NCBI GenBank assembly: GCA_012840085.1 | Contig: DUMB01000085.1 | Span: 163,332-227,331 of the forward strand | Direction: 5' to 3' | Origin: Clostridiaceae bacterium | GTDB taxonomy: Bacteria > Bacillota > Clostridia > Acetivibrionales > DUMB01 | Length of the DNA: 64,000 bases | Part shown: in pieces, positions 51,801 to 60,779 of the stretch | Layout of the letters: each line of letters begins with the position of its first letter | Numbering within the stretch: the first letter of the stretch is position 1 | The notes under the pieces: generated by a model | The model's input: the letters and a program-made list of their open reading frames with translations, nothing else | What the model was told of the DNA's origin: nothing | The model's database searches: none | Position numbers and translations under genes: made by a program

Positions 51801-54800
51801 CGAACCGGGTATCAACATTGATACTTTTGGAGTTATATGGATAACCGGCGGAGGCGGCGGAATTGATAATATTTATGACACCATCTTTCTTACGAGTGCA
51901 GTTCCACCGTTGAAGATATTAATGTCGGTAACCTTTGACATTATCAAGGTGCTTTCTGCAAGGTGCGATTTCACCGTCGGGCCGCGCGGAATCTCATTTA
52001 AAGCTTCGGATATTAAGATAAAGAGTACCAATATAATTGCCCTGAAAAAAGCAGCGGTGCAATTTGACTGGTATCCAAACCTGTATATCATGGGAAGCAT
52101 TTGGATGAGCCTTGCAGATTTAATAGAAGGCGGAGGCTATATTGTACTTGAAGGAAAGAATTACAGCGAATGGTTCTTTGAAGCTTTCGTCAGAGCAGCT
52201 GTAAAGATACCTAAATCTATACCGTTCATTGGGGGAATAACAGTTACCCAAGCTGATTTGGGAATCAACACGGAAAAAATATGGGGCCAGTTGAAGGTGC
52301 TGAAGCTAGATGTAGGTATAACCTACTACTGGCATGGGGGCCTGCATATTGGAGCGGGAGAAATATCTACACCAACCTATCCGAATCTTCTCGGCTATGA
52401 CGACATCCCGGTATACTACGACGAGGAGACAGGAGAGACATTGTATATGAGGGTCGGAACAAACTTCAGCATTGCCGCACAGCCAGAGATCACTGACGAC
52501 CTTGACAATACTTTCAGGCTTATGGGAGATTCCGCTGCAGTCTATTCCTCTGCTGACAGAAAGCACCATAAGTTTAATCTCGGTATTCGTGGAGATTCAG
52601 ATGCACTGATCGAAATCAGATTTGCCGCAGATAACCTGGAGGATGCCATAAAAATTGCACAGGAAATAATTGCTGACGGAATTTGGGACAGCGAGGACCG
52701 CAAAGGCAAAAAGTATGATCTCACACTATATTACGATGACGGCATAAATACTAATATCGATGAAGCAAATGCCAATGTGACTTATAATGAAGAAACAGGC
52801 ATAGGTACTCTTTCATTCTCAGTAACGGAAGAAACCTATTATGAAACAGACTGGTATGTCAATACTCCTAAAGCTGCTGAAATCATCCTGTACAATGTCG
52901 CAGAAATGCCGGAGATCAAAACTGTGAACGGAACAGTCAACGGTAACGAACTTAGCGTCAGTTGGGATGGTACGCTTCTGGGCGAGCTGGACAGTGTGAA
53001 ATTCTATCTTGTTTCAGATGTGAACAATACTGAGGAAGGCGTATATCCAATAGGTGAGATCAAAGATACAACGATAATCAGAGATGCAAAAAATACATCC
53101 TTTACTATTCCATTGGATATTCCCAAAGGAGATTACTATATTCGTGCAGTTTATTCAAAAGAAGGTATAGTGAATAATGCGGTTGTCAGTACTTCAATAG
53201 TTTCTGTCGAGAATGATAAAACGCCGGATCCTGCAGATATTTCTCATGTTGAACCGGCAGGTGATTATAAGTTTAACGTAACCCTGGGTAATACGACCGC
53301 TGATGCTTATATTGTGAACGTCTATGAATACGATACTGATAGCAAAAGTTGGGTAATTTCCGATGTCAGCGGTATAGTTGCTGAAAAAGCAAGCATTGTG
53401 AACAACACCATAACAGTAGGAGGCAAATATGTCTTCACGGACAACGATACCCAGACGTCAGTAGTGAAAGGACTTGTAGCAGGCAAGGAGTACCGTATTG
53501 GTGTCATTGCATGCAACTATGTGGACAGTGACAATGACGGTGAGCCTGATTCCCAGGTCTTCAGTGCTGAGTGTTTTTACTCTGAATCAGACAATAAGAC
53601 AAGTATTGAATATGCAACTTCTGTAATAATGCCGGAACCGGCTCCTCCAAATGTAAACGTAACAGCAGATATGGTACCGGTGAAGATTTCAAGGGAGGTC
53701 GGAAACAGAACTGAAACCTTCGATACGTATGCTTCACCTGATATTACATTTACTGTGTCGGCTGACAAAGAAATGACTGGTACATGGGTACTGGATGGGG
53801 AAAGCGGCGTATCAGGTTCTGTTGCAGGTAAAACTGTATCCATCCCATTGAAAGACCTTGAGGACGGAGATCATACCCTTGTAATAACGGGTACCGGTCC
53901 TAGTGGAGATAGTTTCAGGCATGAATATTCATTTACGGTTGATACACTGGCACCACGTCTTCTCTTAAGCTCGCCGACCAACGGTAGTTTCTATAATGAA
54001 GACGGAACACTCACGGTAACCGGTATCACCGACAGAAATGCTCGTTTTAGCGTGTTCTGCGATAATATAGCTGTTTACTCTGACAAGACTGTTGAGGAAC
54101 TTGGAGGCACAATCAGCAGTGACGGAGTATTCACATTTGATGTTTTGCTTCCAAACGCACACGACGCTTCGAGACACGAAGTTGTCGTAACGGTATCCGA
54201 TGAGGTTGGAAATATAACAAGTGTTACATCTGAAGTTGTACACGGAGGACTTTCCAATATAGATCTTCTTGAAATATATGCTGATGGTAAGAAGTGGGAA
54301 AATAATAACATCGTAAATGATGAATTAACCACAAAGTCCTACCAGCTTTCATTGCGTGCAAAGACCAAGTCCGGAGTGAGCTTCTACCTCACCGATGAAA
54401 AGCTCATATCATGGACCTGCAATACTGTTAAAGGAACAGCTTCGATAGACAGTGACGGTACACTTACAATCGGACCCGGCAGCATAGGTTTTGTAACAGG
54501 AGCTCTGCGTGTAGCGGAAACAGGATCGCTTACAGCGAGCATGACATTCGGCGCGGAGATTTTCAGTTCCAATACCACCTACTACTCAGTAGCAACAAGC
54601 GCTACCCCGGGAGAAACCGTTACCGGTGGTGGGTCGTATCTCCCAGGCGATACAGTAACACTCACTGCTACTCCTGATTCCGGCTATTATTTCACCGGCT
54701 GGACATTGGAAGGTGTGGGTGTCGGTGATACCAAGGCCACTACCATAACCTTTACAATGCCTGAAGGCAATGTAGTCGCTACTGCGAACTTTGCACCCAA

Positions 54801-57021
54801 ATACTCGGTTTCAGCAAATGCAACACAGGGAGGAAGTGTTACCGGCGGTGGAATGTATATACCCGGAACTACAGTAACACTTACTGCAACACCTGACTCC
54901 GGCTATCGTTTCACCGGCTGGGCATTGGAAGGTGTTGACGTCAGTGATACCAAGGCTGCTACCATAACCTTTACAATGCCTGAAGGCAATGTAATTGCCA
55001 CTGCAAACTTCGTGGCCTTGTACCCGGTTGAAACAACTGCTACTGATGGAGGAAACGTTAGCGGCGGTGGAATATATGCTGTTGGTGATAAAGTAACACT
55101 CACTGCCACACCGTATTCCGGATATTATTTCAAAGGCTGGACATTGGAAGGTGTGAGTGGCGTTGATACCAAGGCCACAACCATAACCTTTACAATGCCT
55201 GCAGGAAAAGTAACAGCCACTGCGAATTTCGCATTTAAACGCTTAGTTACAACAAACGCTACCAACGGAGGAAGTGTCATCGGTGGCGGATCGTATATCC
55301 CAGGTGATACAGTAACACTTACTGCAGTCCCTGAATCCGGCTATCGTTTCACCGGCTGGACATTGGAAGGCGTGAGCGTTGATGATACCAAATCTGCTAC
55401 GATAACCTTTACAATGCCGGAAGGTAATGTAGTTGCTACTGCTAACTTCGAAAAAGAAGAGCTGCCACCTGTCCAATACCAGGTTGAAACAGTTGTAACC
55501 GAAGGAGGAAGCGTCAGTGGCGGTGGAATGTATGCTCCTGGTGAGACAGTAACTCTTAAAGCTACTCCATATGACGGTTATTATTTCAAAGGCTGGACAT
55601 TGGAAGGCGTGAGTGGCGTTGATACCAAGGCTGCCACCATAACCTTCACAATGCCTGATGGTAATGTAAAAGCCACAGCGAATTTCGCACCTAAACGTTC
55701 AGTTATAACAAACGCTTCCAGCGGAGGAAGTGTCACCGGTGGTGGATTGTATATCCCAGGCGATACAGTAACGCTTAAAGCAGTTCCTGAATCCGGTTAT
55801 CGTTTCACCGGCTGGACATTGGAAGGCGTGAGCGTTGATGATACCAAATCTGCTACCATAACCTTTACAATGCCGGATGGTAATGTAGTTGCCACAGCCG
55901 GCTTCGAGAAAGAAGAGCTTGAACCCGTTCAATACCAGGTTGAAGTAATTGCTGCCAAAGGAGGAACTGTCACCGGCGGTGGATTGTATACACCGGGTGA
56001 TACAGTAACACTTAAAGCGGTTCCTAATCCAGGCTATGATTTCGCCGGCTGGACATTGGAAGGTGTGAGCGTCAATGACGCCAAGGCCGCTACTATAACC
56101 TTTACAATGCCTGAAGGTAATGTAAAAGCCACTGCGAACTTCGCAGTAAAAAGTCCTAGTGTTCCTGGCGGTGAATCACCCGTTGTTCCTGGTGGTGAAT
56201 CATCCGGCGATACTACAGAAGAATCACCTGGTGAAGAAGAATCAACTGAAGAAGAGGAGCCAACTGATGACACTACCTACTCATTGGCAGCGATTTCCGG
56301 TCAGAAGGTTATCTTCAGAATACCTTCGACGGCTAATGCAGACTGCTTTGTAGCGTACTATCTGGTAGACGGTAAAAAGGTGTATGTTCCGATGAGCATA
56401 AATGAAAACGGCAAGCTGACCTTTATAGCACCGGTATCAGGAAAATACTATTTTGAAGAATGTGATATTTCCTTTACGGACATAAAGGGACACTGGGCGG
56501 AAAATAACATCAAATCCGCAGCAGCCCGAGGCCTGTTTAAAGGTGTTGGAGGCGGCAAATTCGATCCTAACGGCAAACTGACAAGGGAAATGTTTGTAAC
56601 CGTGCTGTGGAGGCTTGCAGGAAGCCCGTCGGGAGGAGAATGCTCATTCGAGGATTACGTTCCAAATGCTTATTACAGCGAAGCACTGGCGTGGGCTTCA
56701 AACAGCGGCATCGTATCGGGATACGGAAACGGATTCTTCGGTGTCAATGATGAGGTTACAAGAGAACAATTATGCGTAATAATTGTCAACTATTTGAAGC
56801 ATATGGGCTTTGACCTTTCGAATATAGCTGAAGGAATGCCTTTCAGCGACGATGAGAAAATAAGCTCCTGGGCTAAGCAATCGGTGAACATCTGCCGCAG
56901 TCTCGGATTAATCAAAGGCAAGGAAGGAAATATATTTGATCCGAAGGCAACCAGCACGCGTGCAGAGTGCAGTACAGTTTTCTTAAGATTGATTAATTAC
57001 ATTATCAAAAATGCTAAATAA
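48892..57021 (+). CDS. Giant SLH-anchored surface protein with seven Gly-rich beta repeats
   Basis: 2,709 residues; ATG 48892 after GGGGGTG, 15 bp behind the previous gene. Signal peptide at the N terminus (ISITILIAIISGLLPITEI). Residues 30-1300 contain large beta-rich domains I do not recognise and two acidic runs (about 818 and 868; up to nine Asp in a row) that could bind calcium. Fibronectin/Ig-like modules follow. Residues about 1898-2419 are seven B-repeat (PF18998-like) units of about 73 residues, each with GGG.Y.PG..VTL.A.P and GW.LEGV. A Pro/Gly/Ser/Glu linker leads to three SLH domains (about 2520-2709), FTDIKGHWAENNI in the first, which tether the protein to secondary wall polymer. 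Probably the anchor of the surface assembly. Confidence 0.9.
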   Translation: MKKIIKQVISITILIAIISGLLPITEIRAVAASEGVVSISNEYIAVDVSEKNGGFLIRTAKGDKLVKSDDNKRLLYHNGEYDTSFTSFEITYADGSKKTFLFGGSYGFLGMRSSDAEVTKVSESEIKAVWELDDLVFTQNLTLVSAGANEHGMVSISYDVENNGSSAVSVRARILLDTAFDDQGYGYYQVVDANDKFRSIKNETVLTELDNIPQNFFAYDDPYDPSVTAYTVSKQGQLPYQVVFGHWNSLASSLFTFAPDVTIDFCNPNNKYMTADSAYALYYDMGTVPASGGKSNLITYYGIYSHYDIPIDNTKNTMIMDITAPTALTLNSNKDAYVPLVNKGIADFSVQMNVKNVLGEKEVDYENVTLAIYTSIGLKPLDGNGEPVDGIDYDNTEPYKIAYPDIRAGEVFSDILYFSARPSDKAEYRRIKLQLFDTSTNSSLTEQNMLAEREFYILCPGTDGDLPKFTFTSLTPDMIYYSGTRHLFLTGTNIDYLYSSLQSGNCTLKAYTKGKELTIPRENILQPAPDKLDIILTADMVTGDWYLQLEWSDEAVENGIVSEEYKKQTAPALNFVVSDDKRLKNDVYGVIAVVQIIATEPTYRIMSFRDEDAFQSFKRGIPRSDGTRVKEYEEILLEFRGEFEIKESVYDSYFSTHMPTKVKATSNKPSVDSKATNCITINNCIDFEAGVLDIYYLGTPAKPYGDIMVLFDGSLYTSDSRTSIWKGEAGLTKIVQGEEFSLIPYNTDGERDEDFKDKPITLVWPSVLGTAQTIAGMAFNLAYGRLGVMKNDDGLEVGRLISFGAKLDLGFLIPGKKDDDDDKKEDTYWSRIKAFWRYYKYGERGEYADWLYCNYDKFPIPFGVEKKGDDDDDDDDDKEKSLSVMVEDILYGCGKGFIGVHFKAEIGLPNYVEGMPKIKGELEVNTIGNWMFGLEGKMKMQTFEIEVALTIKSYKNIPVPDKIYFFITGFEPGINIDTFGVIWITGGGGGIDNIYDTIFLTSAVPPLKILMSVTFDIIKVLSARCDFTVGPRGISFKASDIKIKSTNIIALKKAAVQFDWYPNLYIMGSIWMSLADLIEGGGYIVLEGKNYSEWFFEAFVRAAVKIPKSIPFIGGITVTQADLGINTEKIWGQLKVLKLDVGITYYWHGGLHIGAGEISTPTYPNLLGYDDIPVYYDEETGETLYMRVGTNFSIAAQPEITDDLDNTFRLMGDSAAVYSSADRKHHKFNLGIRGDSDALIEIRFAADNLEDAIKIAQEIIADGIWDSEDRKGKKYDLTLYYDDGINTNIDEANANVTYNEETGIGTLSFSVTEETYYETDWYVNTPKAAEIILYNVAEMPEIKTVNGTVNGNELSVSWDGTLLGELDSVKFYLVSDVNNTEEGVYPIGEIKDTTIIRDAKNTSFTIPLDIPKGDYYIRAVYSKEGIVNNAVVSTSIVSVENDKTPDPADISHVEPAGDYKFNVTLGNTTADAYIVNVYEYDTDSKSWVISDVSGIVAEKASIVNNTITVGGKYVFTDNDTQTSVVKGLVAGKEYRIGVIACNYVDSDNDGEPDSQVFSAECFYSESDNKTSIEYATSVIMPEPAPPNVNVTADMVPVKISREVGNRTETFDTYASPDITFTVSADKEMTGTWVLDGESGVSGSVAGKTVSIPLKDLEDGDHTLVITGTGPSGDSFRHEYSFTVDTLAPRLLLSSPTNGSFYNEDGTLTVTGITDRNARFSVFCDNIAVYSDKTVEELGGTISSDGVFTFDVLLPNAHDASRHEVVVTVSDEVGNITSVTSEVVHGGLSNIDLLEIYADGKKWENNNIVNDELTTKSYQLSLRAKTKSGVSFYLTDEKLISWTCNTVKGTASIDSDGTLTIGPGSIGFVTGALRVAETGSLTASMTFGAEIFSSNTTYYSVATSATPGETVTGGGSYLPGDTVTLTATPDSGYYFTGWTLEGVGVGDTKATTITFTMPEGNVVATANFAPKYSVSANATQGGSVTGGGMYIPGTTVTLTATPDSGYRFTGWALEGVDVSDTKAATITFTMPEGNVIATANFVALYPVETTATDGGNVSGGGIYAVGDKVTLTATPYSGYYFKGWTLEGVSGVDTKATTITFTMPAGKVTATANFAFKRLVTTNATNGGSVIGGGSYIPGDTVTLTAVPESGYRFTGWTLEGVSVDDTKSATITFTMPEGNVVATANFEKEELPPVQYQVETVVTEGGSVSGGGMYAPGETVTLKATPYDGYYFKGWTLEGVSGVDTKAATITFTMPDGNVKATANFAPKRSVITNASSGGSVTGGGLYIPGDTVTLKAVPESGYRFTGWTLEGVSVDDTKSATITFTMPDGNVVATAGFEKEELEPVQYQVEVIAAKGGTVTGGGLYTPGDTVTLKAVPNPGYDFAGWTLEGVSVNDAKAATITFTMPEGNVKATANFAVKSPSVPGGESPVVPGGESSGDTTEESPGEEESTEEEEPTDDTTYSLAAISGQKVIFRIPSTANADCFVAYYLVDGKKVYVPMSINENGKLTFIAPVSGKYYFEECDISFTDIKGHWAENNIKSAAARGLFKGVGGGKFDPNGKLTREMFVTVLWRLAGSPSGGECSFEDYVPNAYYSEALAWASNSGIVSGYGNGFFGVNDEVTREQLCVIIVNYLKHMGFDLSNIAEGMPFSDDEKISSWAKQSVNICRSLGLIKGKEGNIFDPKATSTRAECSTVFLRLINYIIKNAK
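54583..56150. repeat. Seven tandem coding repeats of about 220 bp
   Basis: Each unit encodes the invariant TITFTMP and GWTLEGV-type core. Units 3-4 and 5-6 are more alike as pairs (YxVE...then R.V.TNA..GGSV), and units 4 and 6 share the insert EKEEL.PVQ, which points to duplication of a two-unit block of about 460 bp. Confidence 0.93.
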
Positions 57022-57140
57022 TCAAAAATAAAAAATAAATTAAGATACCAAATAAAATAAAATGCCAAAGAAATATCAAATAAAATAAATATTTAATAAA
57101 AAAATACCCGATAAAATAAAGCACTAAATATATTAAAAAG
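57022..57140. other. AT-rich spacer with CAAATAAAATAAA words
   Basis: ACCAAATAAAATAAA, ATCAAATAAAATAAA and CCCGATAAAATAAA repeat within 100 bp. No terminator is evident for the giant operon here. Confidence 0.6.
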
Positions 57141-57165
57141 GCCACCCCGGGTTTTCCGGGGTGGC
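57141..57165. terminator. GC-rich perfect hairpin before the subtilase
   Basis: GCCACCCCGG (57141-57150) and CCGGGGTGGC (57156-57165) with a GTTTT loop. The T run lies on the minus-strand side (CCTTTTTAATA), so it would stop minus-strand transcripts well. On the + strand it ends 6 bp before the subtilase SD and may act as attenuator or mRNA end protector. Confidence 0.6.
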
Positions 57166-57181
57166 TAAAAGGGAAAGGACT

Positions 57182-58129
57182 ATGAGATATAAAAAGACCA
57201 GAATAATAATTACTGTACTTGTTTTAATATTTGTTCTGAATCAGCCTGTTTTTGCAAAGGCCGGTGAAAATGTGCGGCCGCTGTCTGGCACAGATGCATC
57301 AAGACATGTTGGAAGTGGTGTACGCATTACGCTCATAGACACCGGCATTTCCTGTAAATATTTAGATGACTCAAATGTCATCGAGGGGAAAAACTATGTT
57401 TTTCCTGAAATGGGTACCAATGACCTTGTCGGTCATGGTACGGCAGTGGCCGGAATAATTCTTGGGTCTGAAGTTTTTGGCATAGAAGGCGTTGCACCTG
57501 ATGCAGAAATTGTGCCGCTGGTCTTCTACAGCCGATACGCATCCGGTATGCCGGTAAATGGCGGAATTGAGGCAATCTGCCAGGCAATCTATGATGCTAT
57601 CGATCTTTACGGCTGCAGGATTATCAACATTAGCGCAGGAATAACATCAGACAGTGATAAGCTAAGAGAAGCCATCGCTTACGCAGGGGAGAAGAATGTT
57701 ATCGTGGTATCTGCTGTAGGCAATTCCAACCGCAGTTCACCCAAGGTTGTTTATTATCCTGCGGCTTACGAAACAGTCATTGGAGTTGGTGCGGCAAATG
57801 AAAAAAATGAAGCGGCATACTTTTCTCAGCGTAATTCCTCAGTGAAGCTGCTGGCTCCCGGTACGAATATTCCCACGGCAACAATTAACAACAGTTCAAA
57901 ACCGGTAAAGGTAAATGGGAGCTCCTATGCCGCTGCATTTGTAACAGGCGCTGCAGCGCTGCTTCTTGAAGAGAATCCTGAGCTTACTGCTGCCCAGCTG
58001 AGGGAACTCCTGTACAATTCCGCCAAAGATCTGGGACCTGAGGGATATGACATAGAAACCGGCTGGGGTATGCTGGACATTTCAAAAGCTCTTTCTGAGC
58101 TGAGAAACACAACGATATCATTACATTGA
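57182..58129 (+). CDS. Secreted subtilisin-like serine protease
   Basis: 315 residues from ATG 57182 (SD GGGAAAGGA); the 57161 extension would translate the hairpin. Signal peptide (IIITVLVLIFVLNQPVFA) and almost no propeptide. The S8 triad is complete: Asp53 in LIDTGIS, His85 in GHGTAVAG, Ser248 in NGSSYAAAF (usually GTSMA), with the oxyanion-site region SAVGNSN. The short length and missing I9 propeptide are unusual. Its place right after the giant surface genes suggests a maturation or shedding protease for them. It is not closely coupled to them, so independent regulation is possible. Confidence 0.92.
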   Translation: MRYKKTRIIITVLVLIFVLNQPVFAKAGENVRPLSGTDASRHVGSGVRITLIDTGISCKYLDDSNVIEGKNYVFPEMGTNDLVGHGTAVAGIILGSEVFGIEGVAPDAEIVPLVFYSRYASGMPVNGGIEAICQAIYDAIDLYGCRIINISAGITSDSDKLREAIAYAGEKNVIVVSAVGNSNRSSPKVVYYPAAYETVIGVGAANEKNEAAYFSQRNSSVKLLAPGTNIPTATINNSSKPVKVNGSSYAAAFVTGAAALLLEENPELTAAQLRELLYNSAKDLGPEGYDIETGWGMLDISKALSELRNTTISLH

Positions 58130-58251
58130 TTTTGATGTGCTGTAGTTGCTGCAATATCCGTAATTCTGCATCAGGATGGAGTAAAACGATTTTGGAATGA
58201 AACAAAACGAGATAGCCAAGAATTAAAACAATATCGGAATGAAATAAAACG
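58130..58251. other. Spacer with repeated GGAATGAAATAAAACGA words
   Basis: GGAGTAAAACGATTTT, GGAATGAAACAAAACGA and GGAATGAAATAAAACGA recur at 58177-58252. No gene. Confidence 0.55.
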
Positions 58252-58297
58252 AGCCCGAAACTATTGAAATAGAAAGGTTTTAGGGCTCTTTATTTTT
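58252..58297 (+). terminator. Terminator after the subtilase
   Basis: AGCCCGAAAC (58252-58261) pairs with GTTTTAGGGCT (58276-58286) with a small bulge, followed by CTTTATTTTT. The next 230 bp up to the kinase contain only repeated AATAAACATAG words. Confidence 0.8.
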
Positions 58298-58527
58298 GAT
58301 GGTATGTAAAAAATTCATTTTCACTTAAGCAGTAGACATAATAAGCATAATGTGATATTGTATTATTAGTTACCAATAAGTAACTGCTATACTATAAATA
58401 AACATAGTAGTATACAAGCATGTACAAATAAACATAGCTGCATACAGACAGGGCATCAACGTCGTTCTTTTAATTATAAACAATAAAAGAGATAGTATAT
58501 TATGGGTGCAAGAAGAGGTTCTTTGAT

Positions 58528-60585
58528 ATGAAAGAATCAAAGCATGTGAAAGTTTATCTGATTTTGGGATTGATATATATAATACTGTTTACCCATTTAC
58601 CGGTTTTTTATACAATATTTTATCATAGCCTTACAGATGCTCCAACAGCGGTTGACGGAAGCATAAATTTAAAGACGCTTTCTCCTGACCGGACAATTAT
58701 TCTGGACGGAAGTTGGGAATTTTTTTGGAACCGTCTGATTGTCACTGAACCACAGCAGGATGATAAATCAGATTTTTTCATCAAAGTACCGGATTATTGG
58801 TCAAAATACAAAATTGATGGGAAATGGCTGACTGCTGAGGGCTTCGCAAGCTATCGGCTCACTTTGCAAGGGTTGAAATATTCACAGCCTGTAACAGTCT
58901 ACTTGCCGGATTTCGGCTGTGCTTACCGTGTATTTATTGATGGTGTTAGGACTGCTGAGAGCGGCATTGTATCAAAAAACATAAATGAAATACATACAGT
59001 TCCTAAAGCAAAACTTTACCCTGTGACATTGTCCCCCAGAGAAACTCACGAAATAGTTATTGAGGTTGCCAGCACGCGTTTTTCAGGACTATATATGGCT
59101 CCTGTTTTAAAGGATTATGAACGCACTATACAGGAAAACAACGACAGAGGCAGCATTCGCTTAATTTTGTTTGGAACGGTGCTGTTTTCATTCTTCGTTC
59201 TGACTGTCGTGTACATGCTGTCTTCACGCAGGGGATTATATTTAGCCTGGCTTCCGGCTATGTCTTTCTTAGTGCTGATGCGCCTCATGTTGACCACAGA
59301 ATTCTATAGCTTCTGGCAGAGCAAGGTATTTTTCAATCTTTCCTATGAAGATACCAATGAGCTTATGTTCCTTGCCACCTTTATTCTTAAGTTCCTGATG
59401 ATCTTTATGATACAGAGGCAATTCGGAGTTGCTTTTTCACGGAAAGAAAAGTATGGCTTTTTCTTATACTATACTGTGATATACCTGGTGTATTATTTTA
59501 CTCCACATGGATTTTATAACCGTCACCTGACAATAATTCTGCCTGTTTCAACTTTTTTATTGGAGTTTTATTCATTTTTTAAGATATATAATGAGAGACA
59601 TCAGATGAAAAGGTTGGGTATTCTGGTTTATTGCGGATCTTTACTTGCTCTTTCAGGATTGATTATTGACTGTTATTATATAAACGGTAACATTTACATC
59701 AACATGTCATTGGCACTTATAGTTTCGCTCTCGGTACAAATGACGATACTTAGCATTGTTTACGCATTACGCATTGCAGAGCTGTACAATGATTATGCAA
59801 TATCTTCCATTCAGCTTTCGCAGGCGAAGCAGCAAATTGCTATACAGAAGGAATATTATGATGCTTTAAGCGAACGGGTGAATGAGATTCTGGAAATCAA
59901 GCACGATATCCGCCACTTTATCGGTGTAATCAATGGATTATGTGAGAATGGGCGTTATGATGAGCTGAAACATTTCTTAAGCGAATATGAAGATATCATT
60001 GAGACTGAGCCGCTTCCCATATTCTGTGAGAATGTTGTAGCTAATTCTATTTTGGGCTATTATTCTCTAATGGCAAAGAAAGCAGGTATTCAGTTTTATT
60101 GTACCTGCAGCATTCAAAGGCAGCTGTCTGTAAACGATGCTGACCTTTGCGTTGTATTGGGAAATGCAGTGGAAAATGCTATTGAAGCGTGTACAAAGCT
60201 TGACAACCCGGAAGAAAGGTTCATATCTGTGGAAGCGAGAACCAAAAACAGCCAGCTTCTTATAAAGATTGAAAATTCATATAATGGCTGTCTGAATATT
60301 CGAAATGGAGATTATATTTCAACAAAAAATGAAAAGTTCCATGGATTGGGCATAAAAAATGTCAAGAGAGTGGTGGAAGCTTACGGAGGATTTATAAAGA
60401 CTGAGCACAACGAGAGGACTTTTATTCTTATGGTTGCATTTCCTATGCATAAGAAGACAGAAGACAAGCCTGCCAATTACAAAGGAGACGGCTTAATGCA
60501 GGGACAACAACAAGACAGGAAGATAGTTATGCTGTCTGACTCAAGACGCAGGAATTCAAGACATAAGGGCGGTTTTGCTGTCTAA
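58528..60585 (+). CDS. 7TMR-DISM sensor kinase with GHKL ATPase domain
   Basis: 685 residues; ATG 58528 after AGAAGAGG. One N-terminal helix, then an extracellular jelly-roll domain (about 45-200; ILDGSWEFFWNRL, YRLTLQGLKYSQPVTVYLPD) of the 7TMR-DISM extracellular type that is thought to bind carbohydrate, seven helices (about 210-425), a coiled linker, and an AgrC/CitA-like kinase core: EIKHDIRHFIGVINGL with the phospho-acceptor His, VVLGNAVENAIEAC (N box) and FHGLGIKNVKRVVEAYGG (G box). GHKL kinases pair with LytTR regulators; the one at 39712 is the natural partner, the two flanking the surface-protein genes. Confidence 0.92.
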   Translation: MKESKHVKVYLILGLIYIILFTHLPVFYTIFYHSLTDAPTAVDGSINLKTLSPDRTIILDGSWEFFWNRLIVTEPQQDDKSDFFIKVPDYWSKYKIDGKWLTAEGFASYRLTLQGLKYSQPVTVYLPDFGCAYRVFIDGVRTAESGIVSKNINEIHTVPKAKLYPVTLSPRETHEIVIEVASTRFSGLYMAPVLKDYERTIQENNDRGSIRLILFGTVLFSFFVLTVVYMLSSRRGLYLAWLPAMSFLVLMRLMLTTEFYSFWQSKVFFNLSYEDTNELMFLATFILKFLMIFMIQRQFGVAFSRKEKYGFFLYYTVIYLVYYFTPHGFYNRHLTIILPVSTFLLEFYSFFKIYNERHQMKRLGILVYCGSLLALSGLIIDCYYINGNIYINMSLALIVSLSVQMTILSIVYALRIAELYNDYAISSIQLSQAKQQIAIQKEYYDALSERVNEILEIKHDIRHFIGVINGLCENGRYDELKHFLSEYEDIIETEPLPIFCENVVANSILGYYSLMAKKAGIQFYCTCSIQRQLSVNDADLCVVLGNAVENAIEACTKLDNPEERFISVEARTKNSQLLIKIENSYNGCLNIRNGDYISTKNEKFHGLGIKNVKRVVEAYGGFIKTEHNERTFILMVAFPMHKKTEDKPANYKGDGLMQGQQQDRKIVMLSDSRRRNSRHKGGFAV

Positions 60586-60720
60586 GACAGGGGGTCTAAG
60601 ACAGGGGGGACGGTTCTGCTGTCTAAGGAAGGGGGAAAGTTCTGTTGTCTTAGGTGAAGACATAGTGACGAGAGACGATTCAGCTGCCTGACTTGGAGGA
60701 CAGCTGCAGCCACCCCTTTC
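60586..60720. repeat. GGGGACGGTTCTG-type repeats
   Basis: Three degenerate copies of GACAGGGGGACGGTTCTGCTGTCTAAG lie between 60588 and 60690. A single copy (GAGGGACGGTTCTGTGTC) follows the synthetase stop at 19213. This motif is widespread in clostridial genomes near small transposases (established observation from memory); here no transposase gene is adjacent. Confidence 0.65.
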
Positions 60721-60779
60721 TTAATTAAACCGTACCATCTCTTAACTAACGAGATGCTGTATAAAAGGGGAAAAGCATT

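Noticed and set aside
55243..55932. Paired minus-strand ORFs with similar sequence
   Set aside because: They mirror the B-repeats of the + strand coding sequence.
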